A program made the position numbers and the translations under genes. A DNA stretch of 8,928 nt from Novosphingobium sp. Its GTDB lineage: Bacteria; Pseudomonadota; Alphaproteobacteria; Sphingomonadales; Sphingomonadaceae. The notes under the pieces were generated by a model that was not told where the DNA came from, did no database searches, and was given only the letters and a program-made list of their open reading frames with translations. The stretch spans positions 1 to 8,928 of the forward strand of contig VFKS01000066.1 in NCBI GenBank assembly GCA_009885425.1, read 5' to 3'. Positions 1 through 6,216 of the stretch are shown in pieces; position 1 is the first letter of the stretch, and every line of letters starts with the position of its first letter.

Positions 1-2
1 AT

Positions 3-725
3 TGGTATGCGTCGGCAATGCTGGTGCTGGCAGTTGCGGCACTGCTGGCGATCCGCCACCGTGCCCCGCCCGCCGCCGCCAAAGAGCCGCCGCTGAAACT
101 GATGGCCGATGGCGCCAAATTCGTCTGGCGGGAACGCTTCTTGCTGGGCTGCGTCTCGCTCGATCTGTTTGCGGTCCTGCTGGGCGGCGCAACTGCGATG
201 CTGCCAGCGTTCGCCTATGATGTGCTTCATGTGGGATCCGAAGGCCTCGGCCTGCTCCGCGCGGCCCCGGCGGCCGGCGCAATGCTGGTCGCAATCTGGC
301 TGGGGATCCGCCCGATCACCAACAACGTTGGGGTCAAGATGCTCTGGGCGGTCGTCATATTTGGCGCGGCCACCACAGTCTTTGGGCTGTCGACCAGCTT
401 CCCGCTTTCGCTCGGAATGCTGGCTTTGCTGGGCGGGGCTGATTCGGTTTCAGTGTTCATCCGCAATACGTTGGTCCAGCTAAACACACCCGATGAAATG
501 CGCGGGCGGGTTTCGTCGATCTCGGGCCTAGCGATTTCGGCTTCAAACGAGCTGGGCGAGATGCAATCTGGTCTCGCCGCGGCTCTGCTCGGGCCAGTTT
601 GGGCAGTTGCGCTGGGCGGCGTGGGGGCTATTCTGGTCACTGGCGTCTGGGCGGTGATCTTCCCCGAACTCAAACGGGCCAAGACCTTTGCCCCGCAATA
701 TCGACAGAAGGAACCCGTTCCATGA
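3..725 (+). CDS. MFS transporter, C-terminal part (5' end outside window)
   Basis: This is the C-terminal part of a major facilitator superfamily transporter, an integral inner-membrane permease. The frame is open from base 3, reading W-Y-A-S-A-M-L-V, so the true start lies upstream; the ATG at 18 falls inside a membrane helix and is not a credible start. About six or seven hydrophobic helices are visible, for example the runs containing [43 protein letters not shown] and [14 protein letters not shown] loop reading [16 protein letters not shown] precedes the last two helices and is typical of the EntS-like MFS_3 family, whose best known member exports enterobactin. The substrate cannot be read from this fragment. 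The stop (723-725) overlaps the ATG of cysK (722-724), so the two genes are probably co-transcribed and translationally coupled. MFS identity is firm; the EntS-like subfamily is inferred from the loop. Confidence 0.88.
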   Translation, partial: WYASAMLVLAVAALLAIRHRAPPAAAKEPPLKLMADGAKFVWRERFLLGCVSLDLFAVLLGGATAMLPAFAYDVLHVGSEGLGLLRAAPAAGAMLVAIWLGIRPITNNVGVKMLWAVVIFGAATTVFGLSTSFPLSLGMLALLGGADSVSVFIRNTLVQLNTPDEMRGRVSSISGLAISASNELGEMQSGLAAALLGPVWAVALGGVGAILVTGVWAVIFPELKRAKTFAPQYRQKEPVP

Positions 726-1639
726 AGGCTGACAGCATTCTTGCCACGATTGGCAATACCCCGCACATTCGCATGGCCCGGCTGTTCCCAGACCACGAAG
801 TCTGGATCAAGGCCGAGCGGGCCAATCCCGGCGGCTCGATCAAGGACCGGATTGGCCTCGCCATGATCGAAGCGGCCGAAGCCGATGGCAGCCTGAAGCC
901 AGGCGGCACCATTGTCGAGCCGACCAGCGGCAATACCGGGATCGGCCTTGCCATGGCCGCGGCGGTCAAGGGTTACAAGCTGGTGCTGGTCATGCCCGAA
1001 TCGATGTCGATCGAGCGGCGGCGCCTGATGCTGGCCTATGGCGCGACCTTCGATCTCACCCCACGCGAAAAGGGCATGAAGGGCGCGATCGAACGCGCGC
1101 ATGAACTGATTGCCAGCACCCCGGGATCTTGGATGCCGCAACAGTTCGAAAATCCGGCCAACATCGCGGTTCATGTCCGCACTACGGCAGTGGAAATCTA
1201 CGAGGACTTCAAGGACAGCCCGATCGACGCCTTGATCACTGGAGTCGGCACCGGCGGTCACCTGACCGGATGTGCTGAGTTTCTGAAAGTGAAATGGCCC
1301 GCGATGAAGGCCTATGCGGTCGAGCCGACGCTCTCCCCGGTCATCTCCGGCGGACAGCCTGCCCCGCACCCGATTCAGGGGATTGGTGCCGGGTTCATTC
1401 CGGCCAACCTGCACACACAATCCATCGACGGCGCGATCCAGGTCGACCCGGCCGATGCCAAAGAAATGGCCCGGCTTTCGGCGACCAAGGAAGGGATGCT
1501 GGTCGGGATCAGTTCAGGTGCAACGCTGGCCGCAATTGCGCAGAAGCTGAAGGACCTGCCGGCCGGATCACGGGTGCTGGGCTTCAACTATGATACCGGT
1601 GAGCGGTATCTGTCGGTGCCGGACTTCCTGCCGGAGTGA
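722..1639 (+). CDS. cysK: Cysteine synthase A (O-acetylserine sulfhydrylase)
   Basis: This 305-residue cytoplasmic PLP enzyme makes L-cysteine and acetate from O-acetyl-L-serine and sulfide, the last step of cysteine synthesis. The PLP-binding lysine is K41 in NPGGSIKDR. The substrate-binding loop is PTSGNTG (residues 67-73), the PLP phosphate-binding glycine loop is GVGTGGH (174-180; many relatives have T in place of H), and GISSGA (262-267) supplies the serine that contacts the PLP ring nitrogen. Length is slightly below the usual 310-325 but complete at both ends. The ATG at 722 is chosen because AAGGA lies at 708-712, 9 bases upstream, and the protein then begins at the conserved [14 protein letters not shown]; an extension upstream would only translate MFS sequence. 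The gene overlaps the MFS gene by ATGA. No CysE or sulfate-assimilation gene is in the window. CysM is a less likely alternative because the sequence matches alphaproteobacterial CysK style throughout. Confidence 0.93.
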   Translation: MKADSILATIGNTPHIRMARLFPDHEVWIKAERANPGGSIKDRIGLAMIEAAEADGSLKPGGTIVEPTSGNTGIGLAMAAAVKGYKLVLVMPESMSIERRRLMLAYGATFDLTPREKGMKGAIERAHELIASTPGSWMPQQFENPANIAVHVRTTAVEIYEDFKDSPIDALITGVGTGGHLTGCAEFLKVKWPAMKAYAVEPTLSPVISGGQPAPHPIQGIGAGFIPANLHTQSIDGAIQVDPADAKEMARLSATKEGMLVGISSGATLAAIAQKLKDLPAGSRVLGFNYDTGERYLSVPDFLPE

Positions 1640-1660
1640 GCGTTGTGCTTTGCCGATGGG

Positions 1661-1742
1661 CCTTCGACAGGCTCAGGCTGAGCGGGAGTAGTAGTGTGAC
1701 TCAAACCCAAGCCCGCTCAGGCTGAGCCTGTCGTCCCGAAGG
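1661..1742. repeat. REP-like intergenic inverted repeat
   Basis: Two arms, about 1661-1686 and 1712-1742, are inverted copies separated by a 25-base loop. The left arm begins CCTTCGACAGGCTCAG and the right arm ends CTGAGCCTGTCG-TCCC-GAAGG. They pair except for a 4-base TCCC insertion in the right arm and one central mismatch. Each arm is itself a perfect small palindrome, GCTCAG-G-CTGAGC (1671-1683 and 1715-1727), which explains the mismatch. Sequences of this kind (CTTCGACAG/AGCTCAGGCTGAGCGG) are common between genes in sphingomonads and resemble REP/RAYT-type palindromes; that link is from general knowledge and not shown here. It lies after cysK and before the hydrolase gene. A transcript would fold into a long hairpin, but there is no T-tract, so it is not a standard terminator. 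The rest of the 1640-1781 gap shows nothing else clear. Confidence 0.8.
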
Positions 1743-1781
1743 GGGGCGAAGCTCAACCCCGCCCGCAACGGTAGGATCCCA

Positions 1782-2474
1782 ATGACCAAGCTCGAACAAA
1801 TCCCCTACTCCGACCGCGGGACCGCTCTGACCGGCTGGCTAGCGCGGCCTGCAGGAACGCCCCGCGCGGCGATTGCAGTGTTCCCGACGATCATGAACAT
1901 CACGCCATTTGTCGAGGCCAAGGCTTTGGCGCTGGCCGAGGCTGGTTATCTAGCGTTTGTTGCGGACTTTTATGGCCATCTGCCGCAGGACTTCAAGGAA
2001 GCCAGCGCGGCGGCAGAAGTGACCCGAGCCGATCCCGTCTACCGCCCCCGGCTGTTTGCGGCGATATCTGCCATGGCAGAACAAGCCCCCGGCCTGCGAC
2101 AAGCCGCCATCGGCTTTTGCAAGGGTGGGCAGGCGGTGCTGGAACTCGCCCGCGCCGATGCCGATCTGGCGATGGTCGCCAGCTTCCATGGCATTCTGGA
2201 AACCACCCAGCCCGCCGCCAAATCGATCCGTCCGCGCATTCTGGTCTGCCACGGCGATGCCGATACGCTGGTCCCGCGCAGCCACGTGCTGGCCTTCTGG
2301 GAGGAAATGGACACGGTGCAGGCCGATTGGCATTTCCACAGCTATGCCGGAGTGCCGCACGGTTTCACCAACCCAAACCCCTCGCCGATGACCGGCGCGA
2401 TTGCCTATAAAGCCAGCGCCGACCGGCACAGTTGGGCAGCGCTGCTGGGAATGCTGGACGAGGTGTTGGGCTAG
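1782..2474 (+). CDS. Dienelactone hydrolase family protein (alpha/beta hydrolase)
   Basis: This 230-residue cytoplasmic alpha/beta hydrolase belongs to the dienelactone hydrolase (DLH) family. The nucleophile is C113 in GFCKGG, the acid is D161 in HGDADTLVP, and the histidine is H193 in GVPHGF. The 48-residue spacing from Cys to Asp and 32 from Asp to His match the family's Cys-Asp-His triad. The strand before the first loop reads AVFPTIMNIT, where classical DLH has a QEIFG-like motif with a catalytic glutamate; here threonine T36 sits at about that place. The physiological substrate is therefore unlikely to be a chlorocatechol-derived dienelactone and cannot be named. The ATG at 1782 follows a modest ribosome binding site, TAGGA, 5 bases upstream. 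The gene stands alone after the REP-like repeat, and its stop directly abuts that of the convergent acyl-CoA dehydrogenase gene. Family assignment is firm; the substrate is unknown. Confidence 0.88.
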   Translation: MTKLEQIPYSDRGTALTGWLARPAGTPRAAIAVFPTIMNITPFVEAKALALAEAGYLAFVADFYGHLPQDFKEASAAAEVTRADPVYRPRLFAAISAMAEQAPGLRQAAIGFCKGGQAVLELARADADLAMVASFHGILETTQPAAKSIRPRILVCHGDADTLVPRSHVLAFWEEMDTVQADWHFHSYAGVPHGFTNPNPSPMTGAIAYKASADRHSWAALLGMLDEVLG

Positions 2475-4277
2475 TTACCCCCGCGCAAACGCCTCTGCTG
2501 GCAGCGCCATCATCGCCTCGCAGCCTGCCGCCAGCTTGACCCTTAGCGACGTTGCGTCTGGGGTAAACCGTTCGCCAAAATAGCGCGCCGTCACCAACTT
2601 GGCCTCGTAAAACGCTTTGTCCGCCGGAGCTTCGGCGAGTCGTGCGAGCGCCACTTCGGCCATCTTCAGCCACATCAGGCCCAGGCTGACGATCCCCATG
2701 ATGTGCATATAGGGATGCGCCCCAGCCCCGGCGTTGTTGGGGTTCATCATGCCGTTCTGCATCAGCCACATGGTCGCTGCCTTGAGCTCAGAATTGGCCG
2801 CTTCGACCTGCCCGGCCAGCGCCGCCAGTTCGGGCTTGGCCTTGGCCGCAGCGCATTCGGTATCGACCAGCGCAAAGAACGCCTGCACCGCGCGGCCGCC
2901 GTTCTGGGCCAGCTTGCGCCCGACCAGATCCATTGCCTGAATACCGTTGGTGCCTTCGTAAATCTGGGCAATCCGGGCATCGCGGACGAACTGGCTCATC
3001 CCCCATTCCTCGATGTAGCCGTGCCCGCCGAACACCTGCTGCATCTCGACGCAGGTCTCAAAGCCGATGTCGGTGCCATAGCCTTTGATCACCGGGGTCA
3101 GCAGGCTGATCATATCATCGGCCAGTTGGCGCTCCACTTCGGTCGCGGCCTTATGGCTGAGATCGGACTGCAGCGCCCCCCAGGTGCAAAACGCGCGCAT
3201 CCCCTCGGTGAAAGCCTTGGCGTCCATCAGCATCCGGCGCACGTCAGCATGAACGAACAGCGTGTCGGCCTTTTCGGCAGGATCAGCCGCCCCGGTCAGC
3301 GCGCGGCCCTGGCGGCGCTCTGAGGCGTATTTGACCGCGTTCTGATAAGCCACTTCGGCCTGCGCCAGCCCTTGAATGCCCACACCCAACCGCGCCGCGT
3401 TCATCATGATGAACATCGCGGCGAGGCCCTTGTTTTCCTCGCCCACCATCCAGCCGGTCGCGCCGTCGTAATTCATCACGCAAGTGGCGTTGGCCTTGAT
3501 CCCCATCTTGTGTTCCAGACTGCCGCACGAAACCGCGTTGCGATCGCCGAGCGAGCCATCGGCGTTCACCAGCATCTTGGGCACGATAAACAGCGAAATG
3601 CCTTTTGAGCTTTCGGGTGCGTCAGGTGTCTTGGCCAGCACCAGATGGATGATGTTGTCGGTCAGGTCATGCTCACCGGCTGAAATGAAGATCTTGGTCC
3701 CGGTGATGCTGTACGAACCATCTGCAGCGGGCACCGCGCGGGTCCGGATCAGACCCAGATCGGTGCCGCAGTGCGGCTCAGTCAGGTTCATCGTGCCGAG
3801 CCATTCACCCGAAATCATTTTGGGCAGGTATGTGGCTTGCTGCTCCGGGCTGCCCTTGGCCAACAAAGCGTTGACCGCGCCGGCCGTCAGCCCCGGATAC
3901 ATCATGAAAGACTGGTTGGCCGAAGCGAGGTATTCCTCAGCCATGAAGCCCAGCACATGCGGCAGACCCTGCCCGCCCCATTCCTTTGGTGCGGCCAGCG
4001 TGCCCCAACCTGCTTCCCGGAACAGCGCATAGGCCTGCTTGAACCCATCGGGCGTGGTCACCGATCCATCGGCGTGGCGGGTGCAGCCCTGTTGATCGCC
4101 CGACTGGTTGAGCGGGGCCACGACTTCAGAATTGAACCGGCCGCACTCCTCGATGACCGCGTCGATCATTTCGGCGCTGGCGTCTTCGAACCCGGGTAAA
4201 TTGCCATAGCTTTCCAACTTGATCACCTCGTTGATCAGAAAGCGGGTGTCGCGTGTCGGCGCCTGATAGATCGGCAT
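2475..4277 (-). CDS. Acyl-CoA dehydrogenase, long form with extra C-terminal domain (DmdC-like)
   Basis: This 600-residue FAD-dependent acyl-CoA dehydrogenase performs the first oxidation of an acyl-CoA thioester to the 2-enoyl-CoA, passing electrons to ETF. The N-terminus (MPIYQAPTRDTRFLINEV) is the short extra N-terminal segment of the long-form family. The FAD/acyl-CoA motif LTEPHCGTD spans 165-173, and the catalytic base is E441 in YEGTNGIQ. The last roughly 130 residues form the additional C-terminal domain that makes these proteins about 600 residues long, against about 380 for the classical enzymes. This group includes 3-methylmercaptopropionyl-CoA dehydrogenase (DmdC) and FadE-like enzymes, and the substrate cannot be settled from sequence alone. 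A strong ribosome binding site, AAAGGA (4284-4289), lies 6 bases before the ATG. The gene starts 27 bases after the stop of a LiuR-like MerR regulator on the same strand, so they are probably co-transcribed and the regulator likely responds to an acyl-CoA. Confidence 0.92.
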   Translation of the reverse strand: MPIYQAPTRDTRFLINEVIKLESYGNLPGFEDASAEMIDAVIEECGRFNSEVVAPLNQSGDQQGCTRHADGSVTTPDGFKQAYALFREAGWGTLAAPKEWGGQGLPHVLGFMAEEYLASANQSFMMYPGLTAGAVNALLAKGSPEQQATYLPKMISGEWLGTMNLTEPHCGTDLGLIRTRAVPAADGSYSITGTKIFISAGEHDLTDNIIHLVLAKTPDAPESSKGISLFIVPKMLVNADGSLGDRNAVSCGSLEHKMGIKANATCVMNYDGATGWMVGEENKGLAAMFIMMNAARLGVGIQGLAQAEVAYQNAVKYASERRQGRALTGAADPAEKADTLFVHADVRRMLMDAKAFTEGMRAFCTWGALQSDLSHKAATEVERQLADDMISLLTPVIKGYGTDIGFETCVEMQQVFGGHGYIEEWGMSQFVRDARIAQIYEGTNGIQAMDLVGRKLAQNGGRAVQAFFALVDTECAAAKAKPELAALAGQVEAANSELKAATMWLMQNGMMNPNNAGAGAHPYMHIMGIVSLGLMWLKMAEVALARLAEAPADKAFYEAKLVTARYFGERFTPDATSLRVKLAAGCEAMMALPAEAFARG

Positions 4278-4304
4278 GGTCTGTCCTTTGGGAGTATTTG
4301 GGTG

Positions 4305-4754
4305 TCAGCCCTTGCGGGCGGTCAGGTCGATAGTCTCGACCACATTGATGAAGCTGGTCAGCTCGGCAATCGCTGCGTCCAGATCGTCACGCTGTTGGGC
4401 CAGGCGTTCGACCTTTTCCTTGCAGCGCTGCACCGTAACCCGGCGCTGCTCGACCCGGCCATCGCCGAGATCGTACAGGTCGATCATTTCCTTGATCTCG
4501 GTCAGGCTGAACCCGACGTTTTTGGCCCGCAGGATCCACGCCAGCCGGGCCCGATCACGCTGCGAATAGACCCGGGTCAGCCCGATCCGAGCCGGTTCGA
4601 TCAGCCCCTCGTCTTCATAGAAGCGCAGCGCCCGCGCAGTAACGTCAAACTCGCCGGTCAGGTCCGAGATCGTATAGCGATCGCGCTCCAGCGCGTCAGG
4701 GGTGTCGATATGCGCGCCATCATGCGCGGCGGGGCTTACGCCATGCTGTTCCAT
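4305..4754 (-). CDS. MerR-family transcriptional regulator (LiuR-like)
   Basis: This 149-residue DNA-binding regulator has a MerR-type winged helix at about residues 27-95, reading YTISDLTGEFDVTARALRFYEDEGLI and then GLTRVYSQRDRARL. A charged helix at about 97-138 (VEQRRVTVQRCKEKVERLAQ) should form the dimer coiled coil. There is no cysteine-rich metal-binding tail; the only cysteine is C111, so it is not a metal sensor. The sequence resembles LiuR-type regulators, which in proteobacteria repress branched-chain amino acid and acyl-CoA degradation genes. The downstream gene is an acyl-CoA dehydrogenase, which fits. The ATG at 4754 is the only in-frame ATG before the DNA-binding domain. It has no Shine-Dalgarno sequence and lies 7 bases after a good -10 box, so the message may be leaderless. 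The first 25 residues are unconserved-looking. Calling it liuR would go beyond the evidence. Confidence 0.9.
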   Translation of the reverse strand: MEQHGVSPAAHDGAHIDTPDALERDRYTISDLTGEFDVTARALRFYEDEGLIEPARIGLTRVYSQRDRARLAWILRAKNVGFSLTEIKEMIDLYDLGDGRVEQRRVTVQRCKEKVERLAQQRDDLDAAIAELTSFINVVETIDLTARKG

Positions 4755-4761
4755 GCTGGCG

Positions 4762-4790
4762 AATCTAGCTTACCTTTACGTAAGCGTCAA
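4762..4790 (-). promoter_or_regulatory. Sigma70-like promoter with MerR-type operator in the spacer
   Basis: Read on the minus strand, TTGACG (4790-4785, 5 of 6 to the -35 consensus) is followed by a 17-base spacer and TAGATT (4767-4762, 4 of 6 to the -10 consensus). The spacer is almost exactly filled by a dyad: GCTTAC-N6-GTAAGC at 4768-4785. MerR-family proteins usually bind a dyad between -35 and -10, so this is the likely site through which the downstream regulator controls itself and the acyl-CoA dehydrogenase gene. The -35 box overlaps the hisI stop codon (4787-4789). The predicted transcription start falls at or within a base or two of the regulator's ATG. Confidence 0.7.
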
Positions 4791-5164
4791 TCAGACAAGC
4801 GAGCCAGACCCGCTCCATCAAGCTTTCGGTAAAAACAGCTCGCCGCGCCGGTGTGGCAGGCCGGACCTTGCGGTGAAACCAGCAGGACCAGCGCATCCTG
4901 ATCGCAATCGACCCGGATTTCCTGCACCTGCAATACGTGGCCGGACGTCTCACCCTTCATCCACAGCCGCCCGCGTGAACGGGAGTGAAAGTGGGCGTGG
5001 CCAGTTTCCCGCGTTTTTTCAAGCGCCTCGGCATCCATGAAGGCAACCATCAAAACATCGCGCGTGGCAGCATCGACGGCAACAGCCGTCAGCAGGCCGT
5101 GGGCGTCGAACTTGGGAAGGAAGGCACTGCCGGTTTCCCTTACGGTTTGATCATGCTCGCTCAT
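4787..5164 (-). CDS. hisI: Phosphoribosyl-AMP cyclohydrolase
   Basis: This 125-residue cytoplasmic enzyme opens the purine ring of phosphoribosyl-AMP, the third step of histidine synthesis. The metal-binding signature DCDQD (86-90) gives D86, D88 and D90 for magnesium and C87 for zinc. The remaining zinc cysteines C103 and C110 lie in ACHTGAASCFYR, and the 16- and 7-residue spacings match the family. The region SRSRGRLWMKGETSGH (61-76) is the conserved substrate-binding stretch. It is the monofunctional form, with no fused HisE domain. The ATG at 5164 is preferred because AAGG lies 7 bases upstream and the N-terminus has normal length; a GTG at 5191 would add nine residues without a better site. 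No other histidine gene is nearby. The 3' end contains the -35 box of the following MerR gene. Confidence 0.95.
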   Translation of the reverse strand: MSEHDQTVRETGSAFLPKFDAHGLLTAVAVDAATRDVLMVAFMDAEALEKTRETGHAHFHSRSRGRLWMKGETSGHVLQVQEIRVDCDQDALVLLVSPQGPACHTGAASCFYRKLDGAGLARLSD

Positions 5165-5171
5165 GGTTTTG

Positions 5172-5175
5172 CCTT
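5172..5175 (-). promoter_or_regulatory. Ribosome binding site of hisI
   Basis: AAGG on the minus strand, inside CAACAAGGCAAAACC, stands 7 bases before the ATG at 5164. It decides for this start over the in-frame GTG at 5191, which has no comparable site. Confidence 0.55.
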
Positions 5176-5384
5176 GTTGCAAGATAACCACATCTGTCGA
5201 GCAAAAACTCGGCCCGGCCCGGTTCGGGCTTTCAATCCGCCCGGATTTAGGGGATTGACCGGATCGCAGAAGGCAGATGGCTCAGGTTCAGGGACCACCC
5301 GCTGCATGAGGGATTGGGCGAGGCAGATCGAGGGGGATCTACCGAACTGCGCAAGCAGAAGCCCTTTAAGTATCGTCACGAGAT

Positions 5385-5412
5385 CGCCCGGAGCTTCGGT
5401 TCCGGGCGTTTT
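5385..5412 (+). terminator. Strong hairpin with UUCG tetraloop and T-tract, plus-strand polarity
   Basis: Arms 5385-5394 (CGCCCGGAGC) and 5399-5408 (GTTCCGGGCG) form a 10-bp stem with one G-U pair, closed by the very stable C(UUCG)G tetraloop at 5395-5398. TTTT (5409-5412) follows, so the hairpin has the form of an intrinsic terminator for plus-strand transcription. No plus-strand gene is recognised upstream of it. It begins just 10 bases beyond the comF stop, so it may in practice end the minus-strand comF transcript, although the T-tract is on the wrong side for that; a bidirectional role is possible. Confidence 0.7.
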
Positions 5413-5422
5413 CGTATTCGGA

Positions 5423-6166
5423 TCAGACCAGATCCAGCGCTTCATCCATCACCCGGGCAAAGCAGGCCACCACCACCGCTGCTGCCCCGGCCCGCTTCAG
5501 CGCCGATACACAGGCGTTGCTGGTGGCGCCGCTGGTCAGCACGTCATCAACCAGCAGCACCCTTGCGCCCTTGAACGCGGCCAGTCGTCGGGGATTGACC
5601 GCAATCGCGCCGGACAAGGCCCGCGCCCGCGCCGCCTTGCCCAAACCGCCCAGCGTGGGCGTCCGCTTGGTCCGGACCAGTCCATCGACCAGCAGCGTGC
5701 TGCCGCGCGCCTTGGCCAGTTCGCCGCCGAGCAGCGCCGCCTGGTTGAACCCGCGCCGCCATAGCCGCCAGCGGTGCAGCGGCACCGGGACGATCAGCCA
5801 GCCCGGCCCCACCGCCTCGGGCAATTGCCCCAGCATCAGCCGCGCGAGCAGCGGGGCAAGCGCGATCCGGTTGCCGTGCTTCAGCGCCAGGATCAGCTTG
5901 CGCGAAGCGTCGTTGTACAGCGTCCCTGCTGCAATCCCATCGTGCCGGGGCGGATCGGCCAGACACGGCGCACAGACTGCGCCGGCCGCGCCATCCCCAC
6001 CAAAGGGGCGTTGGCATTTGGCGCAGCACGGATCGCCGGGGATCGCCAGCTCGCCCCAGCACCCAGCGCAGAGCCCGCTCTGGGCCAGCAGCGCTTCTCC
6101 GCACAGCGGGCAGCGCGGCGGGAAGACCAGATCGGCGATCGGCACGAGGAGTGGATGAAGCTGCAT
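5423..6166 (-). CDS. comF: ComF family protein (phosphoribosyltransferase-like)
   Basis: This 247-residue protein of the ComF/GntX family combines an N-terminal zinc-ribbon region with a phosphoribosyltransferase fold. Cysteine pairs C19/C22 with C33/C36 and C48/C51 with C65/C68 form two probable zinc sites. The PRPP-binding motif VLLVDDVLTSGAT spans 203-215. In naturally competent bacteria ComF is needed for DNA uptake or processing; in most alphaproteobacteria its role is not defined. The ATG at 6166 (MQLHPLLVPIADLVFPPRCPLCG) is chosen because it places the zinc motif at the usual distance from the N-terminus. There is no clear Shine-Dalgarno sequence, and the in-frame TTG directly upstream (6167-6169) is a possible alternative. 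The frame stays open to 6394, but that part is arginine- and proline-rich and opposite the methyltransferase gene. The divergent NDUFAF5-like methyltransferase gene starts 50 bases away; I recall comF and such methyltransferases as frequent neighbours in alphaproteobacteria. Confidence 0.88.
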   Translation of the reverse strand: MQLHPLLVPIADLVFPPRCPLCGEALLAQSGLCAGCWGELAIPGDPCCAKCQRPFGGDGAAGAVCAPCLADPPRHDGIAAGTLYNDASRKLILALKHGNRIALAPLLARLMLGQLPEAVGPGWLIVPVPLHRWRLWRRGFNQAALLGGELAKARGSTLLVDGLVRTKRTPTLGGLGKAARARALSGAIAVNPRRLAAFKGARVLLVDDVLTSGATSNACVSALKRAGAAAVVVACFARVMDEALDLV

Positions 6167-6200
6167 CAAGGCGGGTATTGCTTGCACCGCGCCGCAGCGC

Positions 6201-6209
6201 AAGGCAGGG
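6201..6209 (+). promoter_or_regulatory. Ribosome binding site supporting a GTG start
   Basis: AAGGCAGGG ends 7 bases before the GTG at 6217. It supports GTG as the start of the methyltransferase gene over the upstream ATG at 6151, which lies inside the divergent comF coding region. Confidence 0.5.
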
Positions 6210-6216
6210 CTGCGGC

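Noticed and set aside
227..1420. Long minus-strand open frame (397 codons) opposite the MFS gene and cysK
   Set aside because: It lies wholly opposite two well-supported genes, has no recognisable domain and no ribosome binding site, and its composition (Arg/Gly/Ala/Pro) is that of a shadow frame in high-GC DNA.
1661..1742. Inverted repeat as a standard intrinsic terminator for cysK
   Set aside because: No T-tract follows either arm, and the sequence matches an interspersed palindromic repeat better.
5192..5384. tRNA, 6S RNA or SRP RNA in the hisI-comF gap
   Set aside because: By eye there is no tRNA T-arm with acceptor pairing, and no 6S or SRP core motif that I recognise; only small local hairpins are seen.
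5161..5445. Minus-strand 94-codon frame across the hisI-comF gap
   Set aside because: It overlaps the 3' end of comF and the 5' end of hisI, passes through the terminator hairpin, and shows no recognisable family; no ribosome binding site was found.
5314..5574. Plus-strand 86-codon basic peptide frame
   Set aside because: It runs through the terminator hairpin and deep into comF on the opposite strand, becoming proline/arginine/serine-rich like a shadow frame. The short part before comF is not enough to support a gene.
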